64,000 bases of DNA from Mucilaginibacter sp. Its GTDB lineage: Bacteria > Bacteroidota > Bacteroidia > Sphingobacteriales > Sphingobacteriaceae. Each line of letters opens with the position of its first letter. The first letter of the stretch is position 1. The notes under the pieces were generated by a model that had not been told where the DNA came from, did no database searches, and was given only the letters and a program-made list of their open reading frames with translations. Positions 1 to 9,369 of this stretch are shown here, one piece after another. The position numbers and the translations under genes were made by a program. The DNA lies in the NCBI GenBank assembly GCA_030445275.1, contig JAUCSE010000031.1, forward strand, positions 104,461 to 168,460, written 5' to 3'.

Positions 1-1093
1 CAATCATCTTGCGTAAGCGCATGGCCTGCACAATAAGATTAGGTGGAGATACCATAAAACCAATACGGATGCCGGGTGCTATCGTTTTACAAAACGAGCC
101 AATATAAATGATACTGCCATAATAATCAGCGCTGGCCAGGGGCAATATCGGACTGCTGGAATAATGAAAATCATAGTCATAATCATCCTCGATAATAGCG
201 AAACTATACCTGTGGGCAAGTTCAAGCAATTGCATACGCCGCTCAGAACTTAAAGTTACTGTAGTAGGCCGATGATGATGCGGAATTACATATACCAACC
301 GTACTTTTTTCTTTTTACAAATAGCCTCTATCGCATCCAGATCAATGCCACACTCATCAACTGGTACTAACTCCAAACTGGCACCCACCTGTTCAAACAC
401 CTGGTTTGCGGCAGGGTATCCAGGATCGGCGACAATTACGGTATCATTCCTTGAAATTAACAGCTGGGCAATAAGATATATTGCCATTTGTGCACCTTTG
501 GCAATTAAAATGTGCTCAGGATCTATTTGTAATCCGCGTGTTTCGCCTAAAAAGCGCGCCAATTCTATCCGTAAATTCTCAGATCCATGTTCAGGCCCAT
601 ACATTAAATATTTGGAGGTGAAATGATAATTGGCAAACCGACGGTATTCTCTCACCATGAGCTCAACCGGGGCCAGGCGTGTATCCGGAAAACCATCATT
701 AAAGATCAGGTTTGTATCATTGGCAGGCTTAAACAAGTCAGGAAAAGGTATTTTATTTTCATCAACCTCAAAATAAGTTTTTGAAGCAAAGCAGCTTTTT
801 TCGATAGTGCCTTGTAAGAGCCGGGGTGTAATATCGGGGAGATTTTTAGCTACATAAATGCCCTTGCGCGGGTAAACATCAACCCAGCTTTGCGCATACA
901 ATTCGTCATAGGCGGCAACCACGGTTTGCCGGTGTATAGCCAGTTTACCGGCCAATATCCGACTGGCAGGCAAGGCAGAACCAGGCTTTAAAGTGCCCTG
1001 ACGGATAAGATTGATGATACCATTAGCTATTTGAAGATACACCGGTACCTGGACCGTTTTATCAATATGTATCCAATTTTCGGTTAAAAGCAT
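1..1093 (-). CDS. MocR-family (GntR-HTH + aminotransferase fold) transcriptional regulator, 3' end cut by window edge
   Basis: Read on the minus strand from the ATG at 1093; the frame stays open to base 1, so the C-terminus is missing. The N-terminal ~75 residues form a GntR winged helix (ASRILAGKLAIHRQTVVAAY helix-turn-helix). The rest is a class I aminotransferase-like domain with DPGYP, PHHHRPTTVTLS, EDDYDYDFHYSS (the Asp that contacts the PLP pyridine nitrogen) and SFCKTIAPGIRIGF (the Schiff-base Lys). MocR proteins use PLP as effector sensor, usually with no transaminase activity. It is divergent from the DoxX-EamA pair, which it probably controls. The effector cannot be read from sequence. 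Confidence 0.9.
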   Translation of the reverse strand, partial: MLLTENWIHIDKTVQVPVYLQIANGIINLIRQGTLKPGSALPASRILAGKLAIHRQTVVAAYDELYAQSWVDVYPRKGIYVAKNLPDITPRLLQGTIEKSCFASKTYFEVDENKIPFPDLFKPANDTNLIFNDGFPDTRLAPVELMVREYRRFANYHFTSKYLMYGPEHGSENLRIELARFLGETRGLQIDPEHILIAKGAQMAIYLIAQLLISRNDTVIVADPGYPAANQVFEQVGASLELVPVDECGIDLDAIEAICKKKKVRLVYVIPHHHRPTTVTLSSERRMQLLELAHRYSFAIIEDDYDYDFHYSSSPILPLASADYYGSIIYIGSFCKTIAPGIRIGFMVSPPNLIVQAMRLRKMI

Positions 1094-1218
1094 ACTGGAC
1101 CAGTTAGCACATTGTTTCTGAAGTATAAATATAGGCCAATTAATTGAAGATATACAGGAGTAACGACTATCTTAAAGTAAACCGATCTTATATCCCTACC
1201 CGAACAAATACAGCTTTC

Positions 1219-1264
1219 ACTGGACCCTCCAACTTGTTATTTGTGGACTATTTAAACAGTCCAA
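1219..1264. promoter_or_regulatory. Candidate MocR operator: TGGAC motifs and an 18-bp near-palindrome
   Basis: The 214-bp divergent spacer holds CTGGACC at 1220-1226 and GGACTATTTAAACAGTCC at 1245-1262 (symmetrical apart from one base pair). A third CTGGACC lies over the regulator start (1095-1101). CTGGAC direct repeats are the reported site of the MocR member TauR, so this is a plausible operator. A weak -7-like TATCTTTA follows at 1273-1280 for the rightward genes. Inference only. Confidence 0.45.
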
Positions 1265-1307
1265 TATTGCTTTATCTTTAGGTATTATTTATTAAAACAC
1301 TCACGTT

Positions 1308-1835
1308 ATGCAACTTAATCAGAATTTCAAACTACCCTCACTATACCTCCGTGTAGCTATTGGCTCAGCCTATTTGTGGGAGGTTGCCGATCGTTTAGGG
1401 ATATTGGGAGCCAACGGTAAGCCACATGTTGGCTGGGGCGATTGGAAGCATTTTATAACCTATGCCAGCCAGGTGATGAGTTTTTTACCGGCATCATTGA
1501 TCCCTGCATTTGCAACCTTAGCCACTCTTGGCGAAGCCATTTTCGGATTTTTGATCCTGATTGGTCTGTTTACCCGTATGGCAGCTATTGGCAGCAGTGT
1601 TTTGGCTTTTTGTTTTGCCATAGCCATGGCCCTATCATTTGGTATTGAATCACCACTGGGTTATTCCGTTTTTACTCTGAGCGCTGCCAGCTTGCTATTG
1701 GCAACATTGCCGGCCTATTCCTGGAGTATCGACTCCCTTTTATCGAACAGAAAAATTAACAAGCACCTTAATATTTACCAGGATCAGAACAGTATAAAAA
1801 ACAAACTTCCATTTTTACCCGCAAAAACCAATTAA
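1308..1835 (+). CDS. DoxX-family membrane protein
   Basis: 175 aa with about four hydrophobic helices and the DoxX-type start LPSLYLRVAIGSAYLWEVADR, then GHVFLPASLIP-like and LATLGEAIFGFLILIGLFTRMAA segments (the Gly-Glu around helix 2-3 is typical of DoxX/SURF4-like proteins). DoxX proteins sit in the inner membrane and are linked to redox or thiol stress in some bacteria, but the biochemical role is generally unknown. The gene ends 2 bp before the EamA transporter, so the two form an operon facing away from the MocR regulator. The last ~40 residues are polar and probably cytoplasmic. Confidence 0.75.
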   Translation: MQLNQNFKLPSLYLRVAIGSAYLWEVADRLGILGANGKPHVGWGDWKHFITYASQVMSFLPASLIPAFATLATLGEAIFGFLILIGLFTRMAAIGSSVLAFCFAIAMALSFGIESPLGYSVFTLSAASLLLATLPAYSWSIDSLLSNRKINKHLNIYQDQNSIKNKLPFLPAKTN

Positions 1836-1837
1836 TC

Positions 1838-2836
1838 ATGGAAACTGCATCATCAAAATCAAATAATCCTTCACCCATTTTTGTAGTAATTGCATTTGCT
1901 ATAGTATATGTAGTATGGGGTTCAACTTATTTCTTTATTCAAATGGCGGTACATGGCTTTCCGCCAATGTTGATGGGAGCTTTACGCTTTTTTACTGCAG
2001 GTATACTCTTATTAATGTGGTGCCGCATAAAAGGCGATAAATTGTGGATTAAAAAAGATATCGTCACCTCGGGCATCAGCGGTTTATTGATGCTTTTTGT
2101 GGCCACCGGCATTGTGATCTGGGCCGAGCGTACCTTACCCAGTGCTATGGTAGCCATCCTGGTATCTGCCAACCCAATTTGGTTTGTGATACTAGATAAG
2201 GTAAACTGGAAAGTTAATTTTAAAAGTAAGACAACTGTTGCCGGACTTGTACTTGGATTCGCAGGCGTGGTCATGCTGTTTGGCGAGGCCATCAGCAAAT
2301 CACTTTCAGGCGCTATCAGTCATGCTCAGCTAACCGGTTTGATACTATTACTGGCTGGCCCTATTGCTTGGTCGGCAGGTTCCTTATATTCCAAAAAACG
2401 TGGTAGCGATGCTCCTGCACGGGTTAATACCTCATGGCAGATGATTATTGCCGGCCTGGCATTTATACCTGCTGCATTGTTTAACCATGAGTTTCAGTCA
2501 TTTCATTTTGCTCAAGTGCCGTTACAATCATGGCTGGCGATTAGTTACTTGATCACATTTGGGTCTATTGGAGCCTACAGCGCTTATGTTTGGCTGTTAA
2601 AAGTGCGCCCTGCTACGCAGGTAAGTACACACTCCTATGTAAATCCGGTTATCGCGGTGTTGCTGGGAACCCTGTTTGCTCATGAAAATATCTCCGGATT
2701 ACAAATATTCGGCCTGGTGATCATATTGCTAAGTGTGTTGCTTGTTAATATGACCAAATATAGTAAGCTATCGCTCAGATTACCACAATGGGGTAATAAG
2801 CATAAAATCAATGACGTTGCAGAGTGTTGTGCATAA
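1838..2836 (+). CDS. EamA/DMT-superfamily transporter (RhaT/YedA-like exporter)
   Basis: 332 aa with ten predicted membrane helices in two EamA repeats. The first opens with AIVYVVWGSTYFFIQMAV, the usual drug/metabolite transporter signature, and contains ERTLPSAMVAILVSANPIW; the second contains GPIAWSAGSLYSKK and STHSYVNPVIAVLLG. Members export amino acids, purines or metabolites; the substrate is not readable here. It follows DoxX by 2 bp. Being next to a MocR regulator suggests export of an amine or amino-acid-like compound (inference). Confidence 0.88.
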   Translation: METASSKSNNPSPIFVVIAFAIVYVVWGSTYFFIQMAVHGFPPMLMGALRFFTAGILLLMWCRIKGDKLWIKKDIVTSGISGLLMLFVATGIVIWAERTLPSAMVAILVSANPIWFVILDKVNWKVNFKSKTTVAGLVLGFAGVVMLFGEAISKSLSGAISHAQLTGLILLLAGPIAWSAGSLYSKKRGSDAPARVNTSWQMIIAGLAFIPAALFNHEFQSFHFAQVPLQSWLAISYLITFGSIGAYSAYVWLLKVRPATQVSTHSYVNPVIAVLLGTLFAHENISGLQIFGLVIILLSVLLVNMTKYSKLSLRLPQWGNKHKINDVAECCA

Positions 2837-2859
2837 TAACAATACCTGTTTTAATTACG

Positions 2860-2888
2860 AAAACCCATCCTTAATTAGTATGGGTTTT
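2860..2888. terminator. Hairpin between EamA and the convergent VOC gene
   Basis: AAAACCCAT (2860-2868) pairs perfectly with ATGGGTTTT (2880-2888) around an 11-nt loop. It lies 23 bp after the EamA stop and overlaps the last codons of the convergent gene. The A/T flanks allow termination of the rightward operon. Confidence 0.6.
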
Positions 2889-3288
2889 CATAATTTATAA
2901 GCCAGTGTGTACCATATTTATCGACCAGATCACCAAATATGGCACCCCAGTAGGTGTCTTCCAAAGGGTGTGTGGCCTCCCCATCGACAGATAGTTTGGC
3001 GTAAAACCTTCTTGCTTCTTCCTCGCTGTTACAGCTTAGTAACAGCGAAACTGAATTCCCTTTTATTAACCCGGTTTCGGGTACCATATCAGACGCTGTA
3101 AGTACTAAAGCGCTATTAACCAATGTGGAGTGTACAACACAGTTTTCCATACACGGTGGCATAGGCTCAGTATGCGGCAATTCGCCCACTGTTTGAACCA
3201 TTAACTCACCACCAAGACATGCCTGATAAAATGTCATCGCCTCGAGGCAATTGCCATTAAATGTTAGGTATGAATTAATATTTGCCAT
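2875..3288 (-). CDS. VOC-superfamily protein, PhnB-like
   Basis: 137 aa, the size of a single-domain glyoxalase/bleomycin-resistance fold protein. The start YLTFNGNCLEAMTFYQACLGGEL, the HTEPMPP and HSTLVNSALVLTASD segments and the end DKYGTHWLINYE match the PhnB / 3-demethylubiquinone-methyltransferase-like subgroup of VOC proteins. Function in this subgroup is mostly undefined. It is a monocistron with its own 5' region; the 3' end meets the EamA gene tail to tail. Confidence 0.85.
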   Translation of the reverse strand: MANINSYLTFNGNCLEAMTFYQACLGGELMVQTVGELPHTEPMPPCMENCVVHSTLVNSALVLTASDMVPETGLIKGNSVSLLLSCNSEEEARRFYAKLSVDGEATHPLEDTYWGAIFGDLVDKYGTHWLINYENPY

Positions 3289-3397
3289 TGTGTTATGCCT
3301 TTAGTAATTACAGTTTGACCGACAAAACAAAAATCGATAGTAAAAAGCAAATTTATAGGGGGATATCACGACAATTGAGGGGGATAAATACGACAAA

Positions 3398-3429
3398 AAT
3401 GGGAGACGCATGTGATGCATCTCCCATTT
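3398..3429 (-). terminator. Terminator of the RND efflux operon
   Basis: AAATGGGAGACGCAT (3398-3412), GTG loop, ATGCATCTCCCATTT (3415-3429), one mismatch. On the minus strand it lies ~25 bp after the adaptor stop and is followed by TTTTTG. Confidence 0.75.
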
Positions 3430-3451
3430 AAATTCCCATTCCTTCGAACGC

Positions 3452-4549
3452 TTATTGAATACGAGTTCCTTCCTTCAGTTCATCGCCGGGATGATTAACG
3501 ATCCGGTCGCCGGCCTTTAAATTACCAAATACCTCGGTCGAGTCATTTCTTACCAGCCCCTCCTTGATATCGATCAATGTTGCTTTTCCGTTTTTAACCG
3601 TTACCACATATTCACGCTCTGTCGACCGGGTAATGGCATTGTTGGGCACCAATAGTGATTTAGCACCTGAAACCATCGGGATCCTAACTTCGGCATACAT
3701 ACCTGGTTTTAATTGTCCGTCTTTATTCAGTACATCAATTTCAATAGCCTCAGACCGCATGCTGCCTAATGAATTGGCCGAGCGACTTATTTTTGCGGTG
3801 TGCTCACTACCAGGCATCGAATTGAAATTAAAGGTAACAGATTGGTTCAGATCAACCTTGTCTACATAATCTTCTGGAATATAAACTACCAAACGCAGCT
3901 TGCTGATATCCTGCAAAATCAACATCGGCTGATCGGTATCTTTTCCCGGTGCTACCAAAGCCCCTGGCGATACATTACGCTGTACGATCATGCCATCAAA
4001 AGGCGCACGGATATTCAGATAATCCTGAATGGTGCGTACCGAGGCCACATTTGATTGCTCAGCAAGGGCCATTGCGTTATCGGCCCTCATTTTGGCTGAT
4101 GCATTATCCAGGTCAAGTGGTGATACAGAGCCCGGCTCTTTTGCCGCTTCTTTTAAACGCTGGTACTTTTCTTTACTGGCAATGGCGTTTTCCTGTGCCT
4201 GTAAATACCGTGAATTGGCCGATTGTAACTGTGATTCCATTTCGGGCGCCTCCAGCGTCATCAGCAGTTCGCCCTTTTTTACGATGGTGCCGCGGTCAAC
4301 ATAAAGCTTCTTTACAAAGCCATTTACCTTGGGGAAAATATTTACCTCGTTATATGGTTTCAGTTGCCCCGGCAGACGGGCATTGCTGGAGAGCGCTTTT
4401 TCGGTGATGATCCCGGTTTCAAAGGCCGATTTACTCCGGGTTGCGGCCACAGCCATATCTACCGGCTTTTGGTTGCCTGAACAAGCGGCTAGCATACTTA
4501 CAGGGACCGCTAATAATATGATGATTTTAAATTTCATGATCTTATGCAA
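3452..4549 (-). CDS. RND efflux periplasmic adaptor (membrane fusion) lipoprotein
   Basis: 365 aa. Lipoprotein signal with lipobox MLAAC; the mature protein is anchored in the inner membrane. Order: lipoyl/barrel-sandwich half (PGQLKPYNEVNIFPKVNGFV, KKGELLMTLEAPE), alpha-helical hairpin (ANSRYLQAQENAIASKEKYQRLKEAA), second lipoyl half (IRAPFDGMIVQRNVSPGALV), beta-barrel and membrane-proximal domain. It bridges the RND pump and the TolC-like channel encoded upstream. The start at 4549 overlaps the pump gene by 8 bp; an in-frame Met at 4537 gives a cleaner signal peptide (MKFKIIILL) and could be the true start. Confidence 0.9.
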   Translation of the reverse strand: MHKIMKFKIIILLAVPVSMLAACSGNQKPVDMAVAATRSKSAFETGIITEKALSSNARLPGQLKPYNEVNIFPKVNGFVKKLYVDRGTIVKKGELLMTLEAPEMESQLQSANSRYLQAQENAIASKEKYQRLKEAAKEPGSVSPLDLDNASAKMRADNAMALAEQSNVASVRTIQDYLNIRAPFDGMIVQRNVSPGALVAPGKDTDQPMLILQDISKLRLVVYIPEDYVDKVDLNQSVTFNFNSMPGSEHTAKISRSANSLGSMRSEAIEIDVLNKDGQLKPGMYAEVRIPMVSGAKSLLVPNNAITRSTEREYVVTVKNGKATLIDIKEGLVRNDSTEVFGNLKAGDRIVNHPGDELKEGTRIQ

Positions 4550-7500
4550 TTAAAGGTTGTTCTTCTAATACTTTAGTCTCTTCGCCGGCTGTTTCATCCG
4601 GCATTAGTGATGGTGATTCATAGGTGGTTTTATGCTGTACCCATGCAAATACCTGGGGCAAAATAAATAGTGCTGCCAGGGTTGATGCAAACAATCCGCC
4701 GATAACGGCCCTACCCAATGGTGCTGATTGTTCGCCAGCCTCGCCCATGCCTGAGGCCATAGGAATCATACCCGCTATCATGGCCAAACTGGTCATTAAA
4801 ATAGGGCGCAAACGGATGGATGCACTTGTTATAGCTGCTTTGGTGGCATTACGATAATCTATCCGAAGCTTTTCGGCATTGGTAACAATCAGGATAGCGT
4901 TGGCAACGGAGACCCCAGTTGACATGATCATGCCCATGTATGATTGCAGGTTTAGTGTTGACCCGGTTATGAGCAGCATGCCCAGCGAGCCTAATATTAC
5001 CGCAGGCACCGTAGAAAGCACCGTTAACGAAACTTTGAACGACTGGTAATTGGCAGCCAGCAGTAAAAAGATAACCAGGATAGCCAACACCAAACCGTTC
5101 TGTAGGCTGCTTAAAGTATCCGTAAGCAAAGTTGACATACCACCCAACGATGCGATCAATCCTTTAGGTGGTGTACCCAATGAATTTACCGCTTGTTGTA
5201 CTGCTGTTGTAGCCGTACCCAGATCCTTTTTATAAATATTGGCGCTGATAGTTACAAACCTACGTGGCCCGGCCCGGTCGTACTCGCCTGGAACATAAGT
5301 GGTAGTAAAGGTAGCTATGTCGCTCAATATCGGGCTGCTTTGTCCTTTTACCAATGGGATCTCTTTAAGCTGATCCATGGTATTCATTACATATTCGGGT
5401 ACCTGAACCTGTACCTGATAAGTGTATGCGCCTTTTTCATCCAGCCACAGGTTTTTATCGGTAAATCTGCTTGATGATGTACTTGCTGTAACAGAACGGG
5501 CAATATCCTTGATATTCAAACCAAGCTGAGCAGCTTTCAATCTATCAAGTGTAATTTTAATAACCGGGAATTTTAGCGGCTGCACAATTTGTACATCGCG
5601 CAGGTAAGGAATACCTTTTAATTTAGCTACTACCTTGTTGGCATATCCTTCTATCTGCTGCATATCCTTACCGGCAACCTGAACCTCGATTGGCGACGAA
5701 GCCCCCTGGCTCATGATCTTTTCGGTCATGTCAATTGGCTCAAAGGTTATCCGTAGTTCCGGTAGTTTATAGTGGATGTTTTTGCGTAGGGCATCCTTTA
5801 GTTCATCCATGTTCACCTTATATTTCTCATCAAGATTTACTTGTAGTACGGCTTCCTGCGTACCGGTATTAAAAACGTACAGGTTACTGGTACCGTAGCT
5901 GGTAGGTACCAACCCAATATAGCCCGATGTAATTTCAACATGATTGTTTACCGTTTCGTTAATAATCTGTAGTACCTCCTTAAAAGCATCTTCGGTACGT
6001 TCCAGGCGGGTGCCATCGGGTTCTTTAATACGGATCTGAAATTGGCCGTTGTTAATTTTAGGCATCATATCCTTACCTATAAAAACAAAACACATGCCAG
6101 CCAGTATGATCACACTAAAAAGATATACCAGCACAATGGCCTTTTTACGCGGCATACATTTATTAAGCAAACGGATAAGCCAAAGCTTTATCTTTTCAAA
6201 AAGATCATTCTTTTCAGGATGTTTTTGCTCGTTATTCAAATGCTTTTTAACCTGACCTTCTTCTTCATTATCTAAAGCTTCGCCAGCATGTGCATGTATA
6301 TCTTCGTGGTGATAATGCTGGTACCGCTCGGCTTTGATTAACCAGTTACTCAAAATAGGTACCACAGTTTGCGCTAGTATATAAGATACGATCATGGTTA
6401 ACCCGATGGATAACGACAGCGGCAGAAACATCGCCTTTGGCACTCCCGACATCATAAAGGATGGCGCGAATACAGCCAGGATACAAAGCAGTATCAACAA
6501 TAACGGGAATGCAATTTCCTCGCAAGCATCATATATAGCCAGTTTTTTTGATTTACCCATTTCCAGGTGCTGGTGAATATTCTCAATAGTTACCGTGGCC
6601 TGATCCACAAGGATACCTATGGCCAGCGCCAAGCCGCTTAACGTCATGATATTGATGGTTTGCCCAAACAGGCTGAGCAACAATACCCCGATCAAAATAG
6701 AAACCGGGATGGTGATTACCACGATCAAACTACTGCGCCAATCGCGCAAAAAGAGGAGTACCATTAAACCGGTAAGCAGAGCTCCCAGCCCCCCTTCCGT
6801 CATCAAACTTTTAACGGCGTTTACCACAAACACCGACTGGTCAAACTCATAGCTCAGCTTTACATCATCGGGTAGCAGGCTCTGCATTTCGGGCAGTTTG
6901 CTTTTCAAGTCTTGAACCACAGCCCACGTGGAAGCATCAGCAGTTTTAACTATGGGGATATATACCGAACGTTTGCCGTTGATCAGCGCATAATCAACCG
7001 TAATATCAGCCGCATCAGCTACCCGGGCAACATCCTTTACAAATATGGGTACACCATTTTGTGTTTTTACAGGGATATCGCCAAAATTTTCCGGGTTTTT
7101 GATCAGCGTGTTCATGGTGGTCAGGAACATGGTATTATCCAATCGCAGGTTGCCTGATGGTGAGGTTACGTTGAATTTGGACAAGGCATCAACTACCTCA
7201 TCAGGTGTTAAATTATAGCTGCGCAGCTTATCTGGATCAAGACTTACGGTGATGGAACGTGCATTGGCCCCAAATGGCGGCGATGGCGATAAACCCGGAA
7301 CCGTAGCAAACATGGGACGTATTTTGGTGGCCGCCATATCATAAATATCCTTCAAACTGCGTGTGGGGCTCGAAAACACCAACTGCCCAACAGGTAGTGA
7401 CGAAGCATCAAACCTTACCACTTGCGGAGGCAAGGCACCGGGAGGAAAAAAGCTGGAGGCCCTGTTTACCTGCAACGCAACTTGTGCCGAAGCTTCGGCC

Positions 7501-7802
7501 ATGTTGGTGCTTTCGTAAAAGGAGAGTTTGAGTAGGGTTAAACCCTGTATATTTTTACTGGTAATGCTTTTTATACCGTTGATATACAGAAACTGATCCT
7601 GGAAACGGGTGGAAAAAAAGCCTTCCATTTGCTGCGGCGACATACCGCCGTAGGCTTCGATAACATATATAGTGGGCAGGTTTAGTTGCGGAAATATATC
7701 TATCGGTATTTTTATTGCACTAAGCACAGAAAATATCAAAAGGCTCATGGTAATCACTATAGTAGTGATTGGCCTTTTTAGTGCGGAGGTGACCATTGAC
7801 AT
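4542..7802 (-). CDS. RND-family efflux pump permease (AcrB/MMPL-like HAE family)
   Basis: 1086 aa, normal RND size, with twelve predicted helices and two large periplasmic loops. It starts ALKRPITTIVITMSLLIFS, has the conserved IPIDIFPQLNLP entry, and repeats the RND core at 330-480 and 860-1040. In TM4 the proton-relay motif reads LVDQATVTIENI: Asp400 is kept, but the second Asp of AcrB-type DD is Gln401. Between TM6 and TM7 lies a charged His-rich insertion (about 493-530, RYQHYHHEDIHAHAG). It is the middle gene of tolC-RND-adaptor, 6 bp after tolC. Substrate unknown; drugs or a metal are both possible. Confidence 0.92.
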   Translation of the reverse strand: MSMVTSALKRPITTIVITMSLLIFSVLSAIKIPIDIFPQLNLPTIYVIEAYGGMSPQQMEGFFSTRFQDQFLYINGIKSITSKNIQGLTLLKLSFYESTNMAEASAQVALQVNRASSFFPPGALPPQVVRFDASSLPVGQLVFSSPTRSLKDIYDMAATKIRPMFATVPGLSPSPPFGANARSITVSLDPDKLRSYNLTPDEVVDALSKFNVTSPSGNLRLDNTMFLTTMNTLIKNPENFGDIPVKTQNGVPIFVKDVARVADAADITVDYALINGKRSVYIPIVKTADASTWAVVQDLKSKLPEMQSLLPDDVKLSYEFDQSVFVVNAVKSLMTEGGLGALLTGLMVLLFLRDWRSSLIVVITIPVSILIGVLLLSLFGQTINIMTLSGLALAIGILVDQATVTIENIHQHLEMGKSKKLAIYDACEEIAFPLLLILLCILAVFAPSFMMSGVPKAMFLPLSLSIGLTMIVSYILAQTVVPILSNWLIKAERYQHYHHEDIHAHAGEALDNEEEGQVKKHLNNEQKHPEKNDLFEKIKLWLIRLLNKCMPRKKAIVLVYLFSVIILAGMCFVFIGKDMMPKINNGQFQIRIKEPDGTRLERTEDAFKEVLQIINETVNNHVEITSGYIGLVPTSYGTSNLYVFNTGTQEAVLQVNLDEKYKVNMDELKDALRKNIHYKLPELRITFEPIDMTEKIMSQGASSPIEVQVAGKDMQQIEGYANKVVAKLKGIPYLRDVQIVQPLKFPVIKITLDRLKAAQLGLNIKDIARSVTASTSSSRFTDKNLWLDEKGAYTYQVQVQVPEYVMNTMDQLKEIPLVKGQSSPILSDIATFTTTYVPGEYDRAGPRRFVTISANIYKKDLGTATTAVQQAVNSLGTPPKGLIASLGGMSTLLTDTLSSLQNGLVLAILVIFLLLAANYQSFKVSLTVLSTVPAVILGSLGMLLITGSTLNLQSYMGMIMSTGVSVANAILIVTNAEKLRIDYRNATKAAITSASIRLRPILMTSLAMIAGMIPMASGMGEAGEQSAPLGRAVIGGLFASTLAALFILPQVFAWVQHKTTYESPSLMPDETAGEETKVLEEQPLIA

Positions 7803-7808
7803 AGCTAA

Positions 7809-9197
7809 TTAGTTTAAAAGGTTTAAAACAGTATTGACCTGGTTGTCGGTAACCGCTTTTTGAAACAGCGCCCCCGAATAAGTGTATTTTGCCTGCGCGT
7901 AATCTGTTTCGGCACGATAAAGGATATTGAGCGCCGCGTTGAGCTCGATGATATCAGTTAATCCACTTTTATACAGGGATAGTTTTTGGCGATAACCGTC
8001 ATTCGCGGCTTTTAGCTGATTGGGTATCTCCTGCAGGCGCTGCCTGGCAGTTTCCAGTTCCACATCGGCCTGGCTGGCGCTGATGGATAGCAGTTTCTTT
8101 TGCTCTGCCAGTTTCTGCGCATTATAATCGGTAGCCGCCTTTTGCGTATGCAGCTTGAGTTGCCGGCGGCGCAGATCGAACAAATTGTAGGATACGCCAA
8201 TGCCCACCAGGTAATTATTGCGATCGAAGCCAAAGCCGCTGGATAAACTGTTAAAATGATCATTGGCATCAATGCTTGAACCACGGCCCCAGACGGCGGC
8301 TTCCAGTAATATTTTAGGATTATAGCTCTTTTTAACCATGGTTTCCCGTTGCAGGCTATTTTGATATACCGAACGGTAGTAATTAATAAGTGGGTGGTTA
8401 ACCGTATCAGGGGTTAAGACATGTAAACCTGGCGATTGCCCAATCAGCGTAGCCTCGGCCGTAGTATCCGGAATGATCGACTGGTAGGGTAACCCACTCA
8501 CAGCCGAGAGTTGCAATTGTACCTGTTTCTGCTGATTAGCCAATTCAATATAATTTAGCCGGGCCTTTGACAGTTCGGCTTCTGAAATACTGGTATCAAC
8601 ACCGGCCCTCACCCCGCTTTTTGCCAGCGAACGTATAGAGCGTAGTATTTCGCTATTCCTTTGTATGTTGAGCGACTGAATAGCCAACAAGTCATGCAGT
8701 TGCAGCAATTGCAGGTAATTATTAATGGTATAAGCCTGTAATTGATATTTGGAGCGTGCAAACTGATTTTGCTGCACCTGGATATCAGAGTTAGCTACCT
8801 TGTTTTGAGCGCCATAGGAGCCAAAATTGTAAATCTCCCAATCAAGAGCGGCTACACCAACAGTTGCAGATACCGTTGAGGTATTGCTCTCGGTGCGCAC
8901 TTTTGAATCGGATGGGATAATACCAAACCCAAAGTAAGGACCGGCCACATTATTATTTGTACCAATATCAGACTGGTAATTAAGCCGGAGGTTTGGCAGC
9001 CAATTGCTGTGTGTTTCGGCCGACTGTCCCTTACTAATGGCAATTGCCGCTGAATCAGTTAGCAGGGTTGGTGCATTTTGATTTACACGACCAAGCAGTG
9101 TTTTTAACCCAACCGAAGGGAATTTTTGTTGAGCATAAGTATTCATGGCTATGAGCAGGCCCACGGCTATGAGTACATGTATTTTTAAACTTTGCAT
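7809..9197 (-). CDS. TolC-family outer-membrane efflux channel
   Basis: 462 aa. Signal peptide of ~22 residues ending NTYAQQ. Two OEP repeats rich in long amphipathic helices (LQAYTINNYLQLLQLHDLLAIQ; SASQADVELETARQRLQEIPNQL), ending KSGLTDIIELNAALNILYRAETDYAQAKY, the usual TolC second-repeat signature. It forms the outer-membrane duct for the pump encoded just downstream and is the first gene of the three-gene operon. Confidence 0.92.
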   Translation of the reverse strand: MQSLKIHVLIAVGLLIAMNTYAQQKFPSVGLKTLLGRVNQNAPTLLTDSAAIAISKGQSAETHSNWLPNLRLNYQSDIGTNNNVAGPYFGFGIIPSDSKVRTESNTSTVSATVGVAALDWEIYNFGSYGAQNKVANSDIQVQQNQFARSKYQLQAYTINNYLQLLQLHDLLAIQSLNIQRNSEILRSIRSLAKSGVRAGVDTSISEAELSKARLNYIELANQQKQVQLQLSAVSGLPYQSIIPDTTAEATLIGQSPGLHVLTPDTVNHPLINYYRSVYQNSLQRETMVKKSYNPKILLEAAVWGRGSSIDANDHFNSLSSGFGFDRNNYLVGIGVSYNLFDLRRRQLKLHTQKAATDYNAQKLAEQKKLLSISASQADVELETARQRLQEIPNQLKAANDGYRQKLSLYKSGLTDIIELNAALNILYRAETDYAQAKYTYSGALFQKAVTDNQVNTVLNLLN

Positions 9198-9221
9198 ATA
9201 AGTTTCCTGAAAATGAACTTA

Positions 9222-9297
9222 TACCGGTAAAGCTTACTTATTGAATTAATGACGCGATAGCCCGTAATTACAATAGCTTTTAATTAGTACCGGTAAA
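9222..9297 (-). promoter_or_regulatory. Two TACCGGTAAA repeats upstream of the efflux operon
   Basis: TACCGGTAAA occurs at 9222-9231 and again at 9288-9297, 66 bp apart, each with the palindromic core TACCGGTA, within 105 bp of the tolC start. A dimeric repressor could use these as operators, but no regulator gene is adjacent. No convincing -7/-33 pair was found between them. Confidence 0.35.
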
Positions 9298-9369
9298 ATG
9301 ATAGATTAATAAAATTTGATATAATGATCTAAGCGTATTGCTTAAATAGTGCCTGAGCAAGCCATCAAA

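Noticed and set aside
345..626. 93-aa plus-strand ORF
   Set aside because: Shadow of the MocR regulator on the other strand, whose motifs are clear.
2860..2888. Riboswitch or attenuator at the EamA 3' end
   Set aside because: A plain hairpin with A/T flanks explains it as a terminator.
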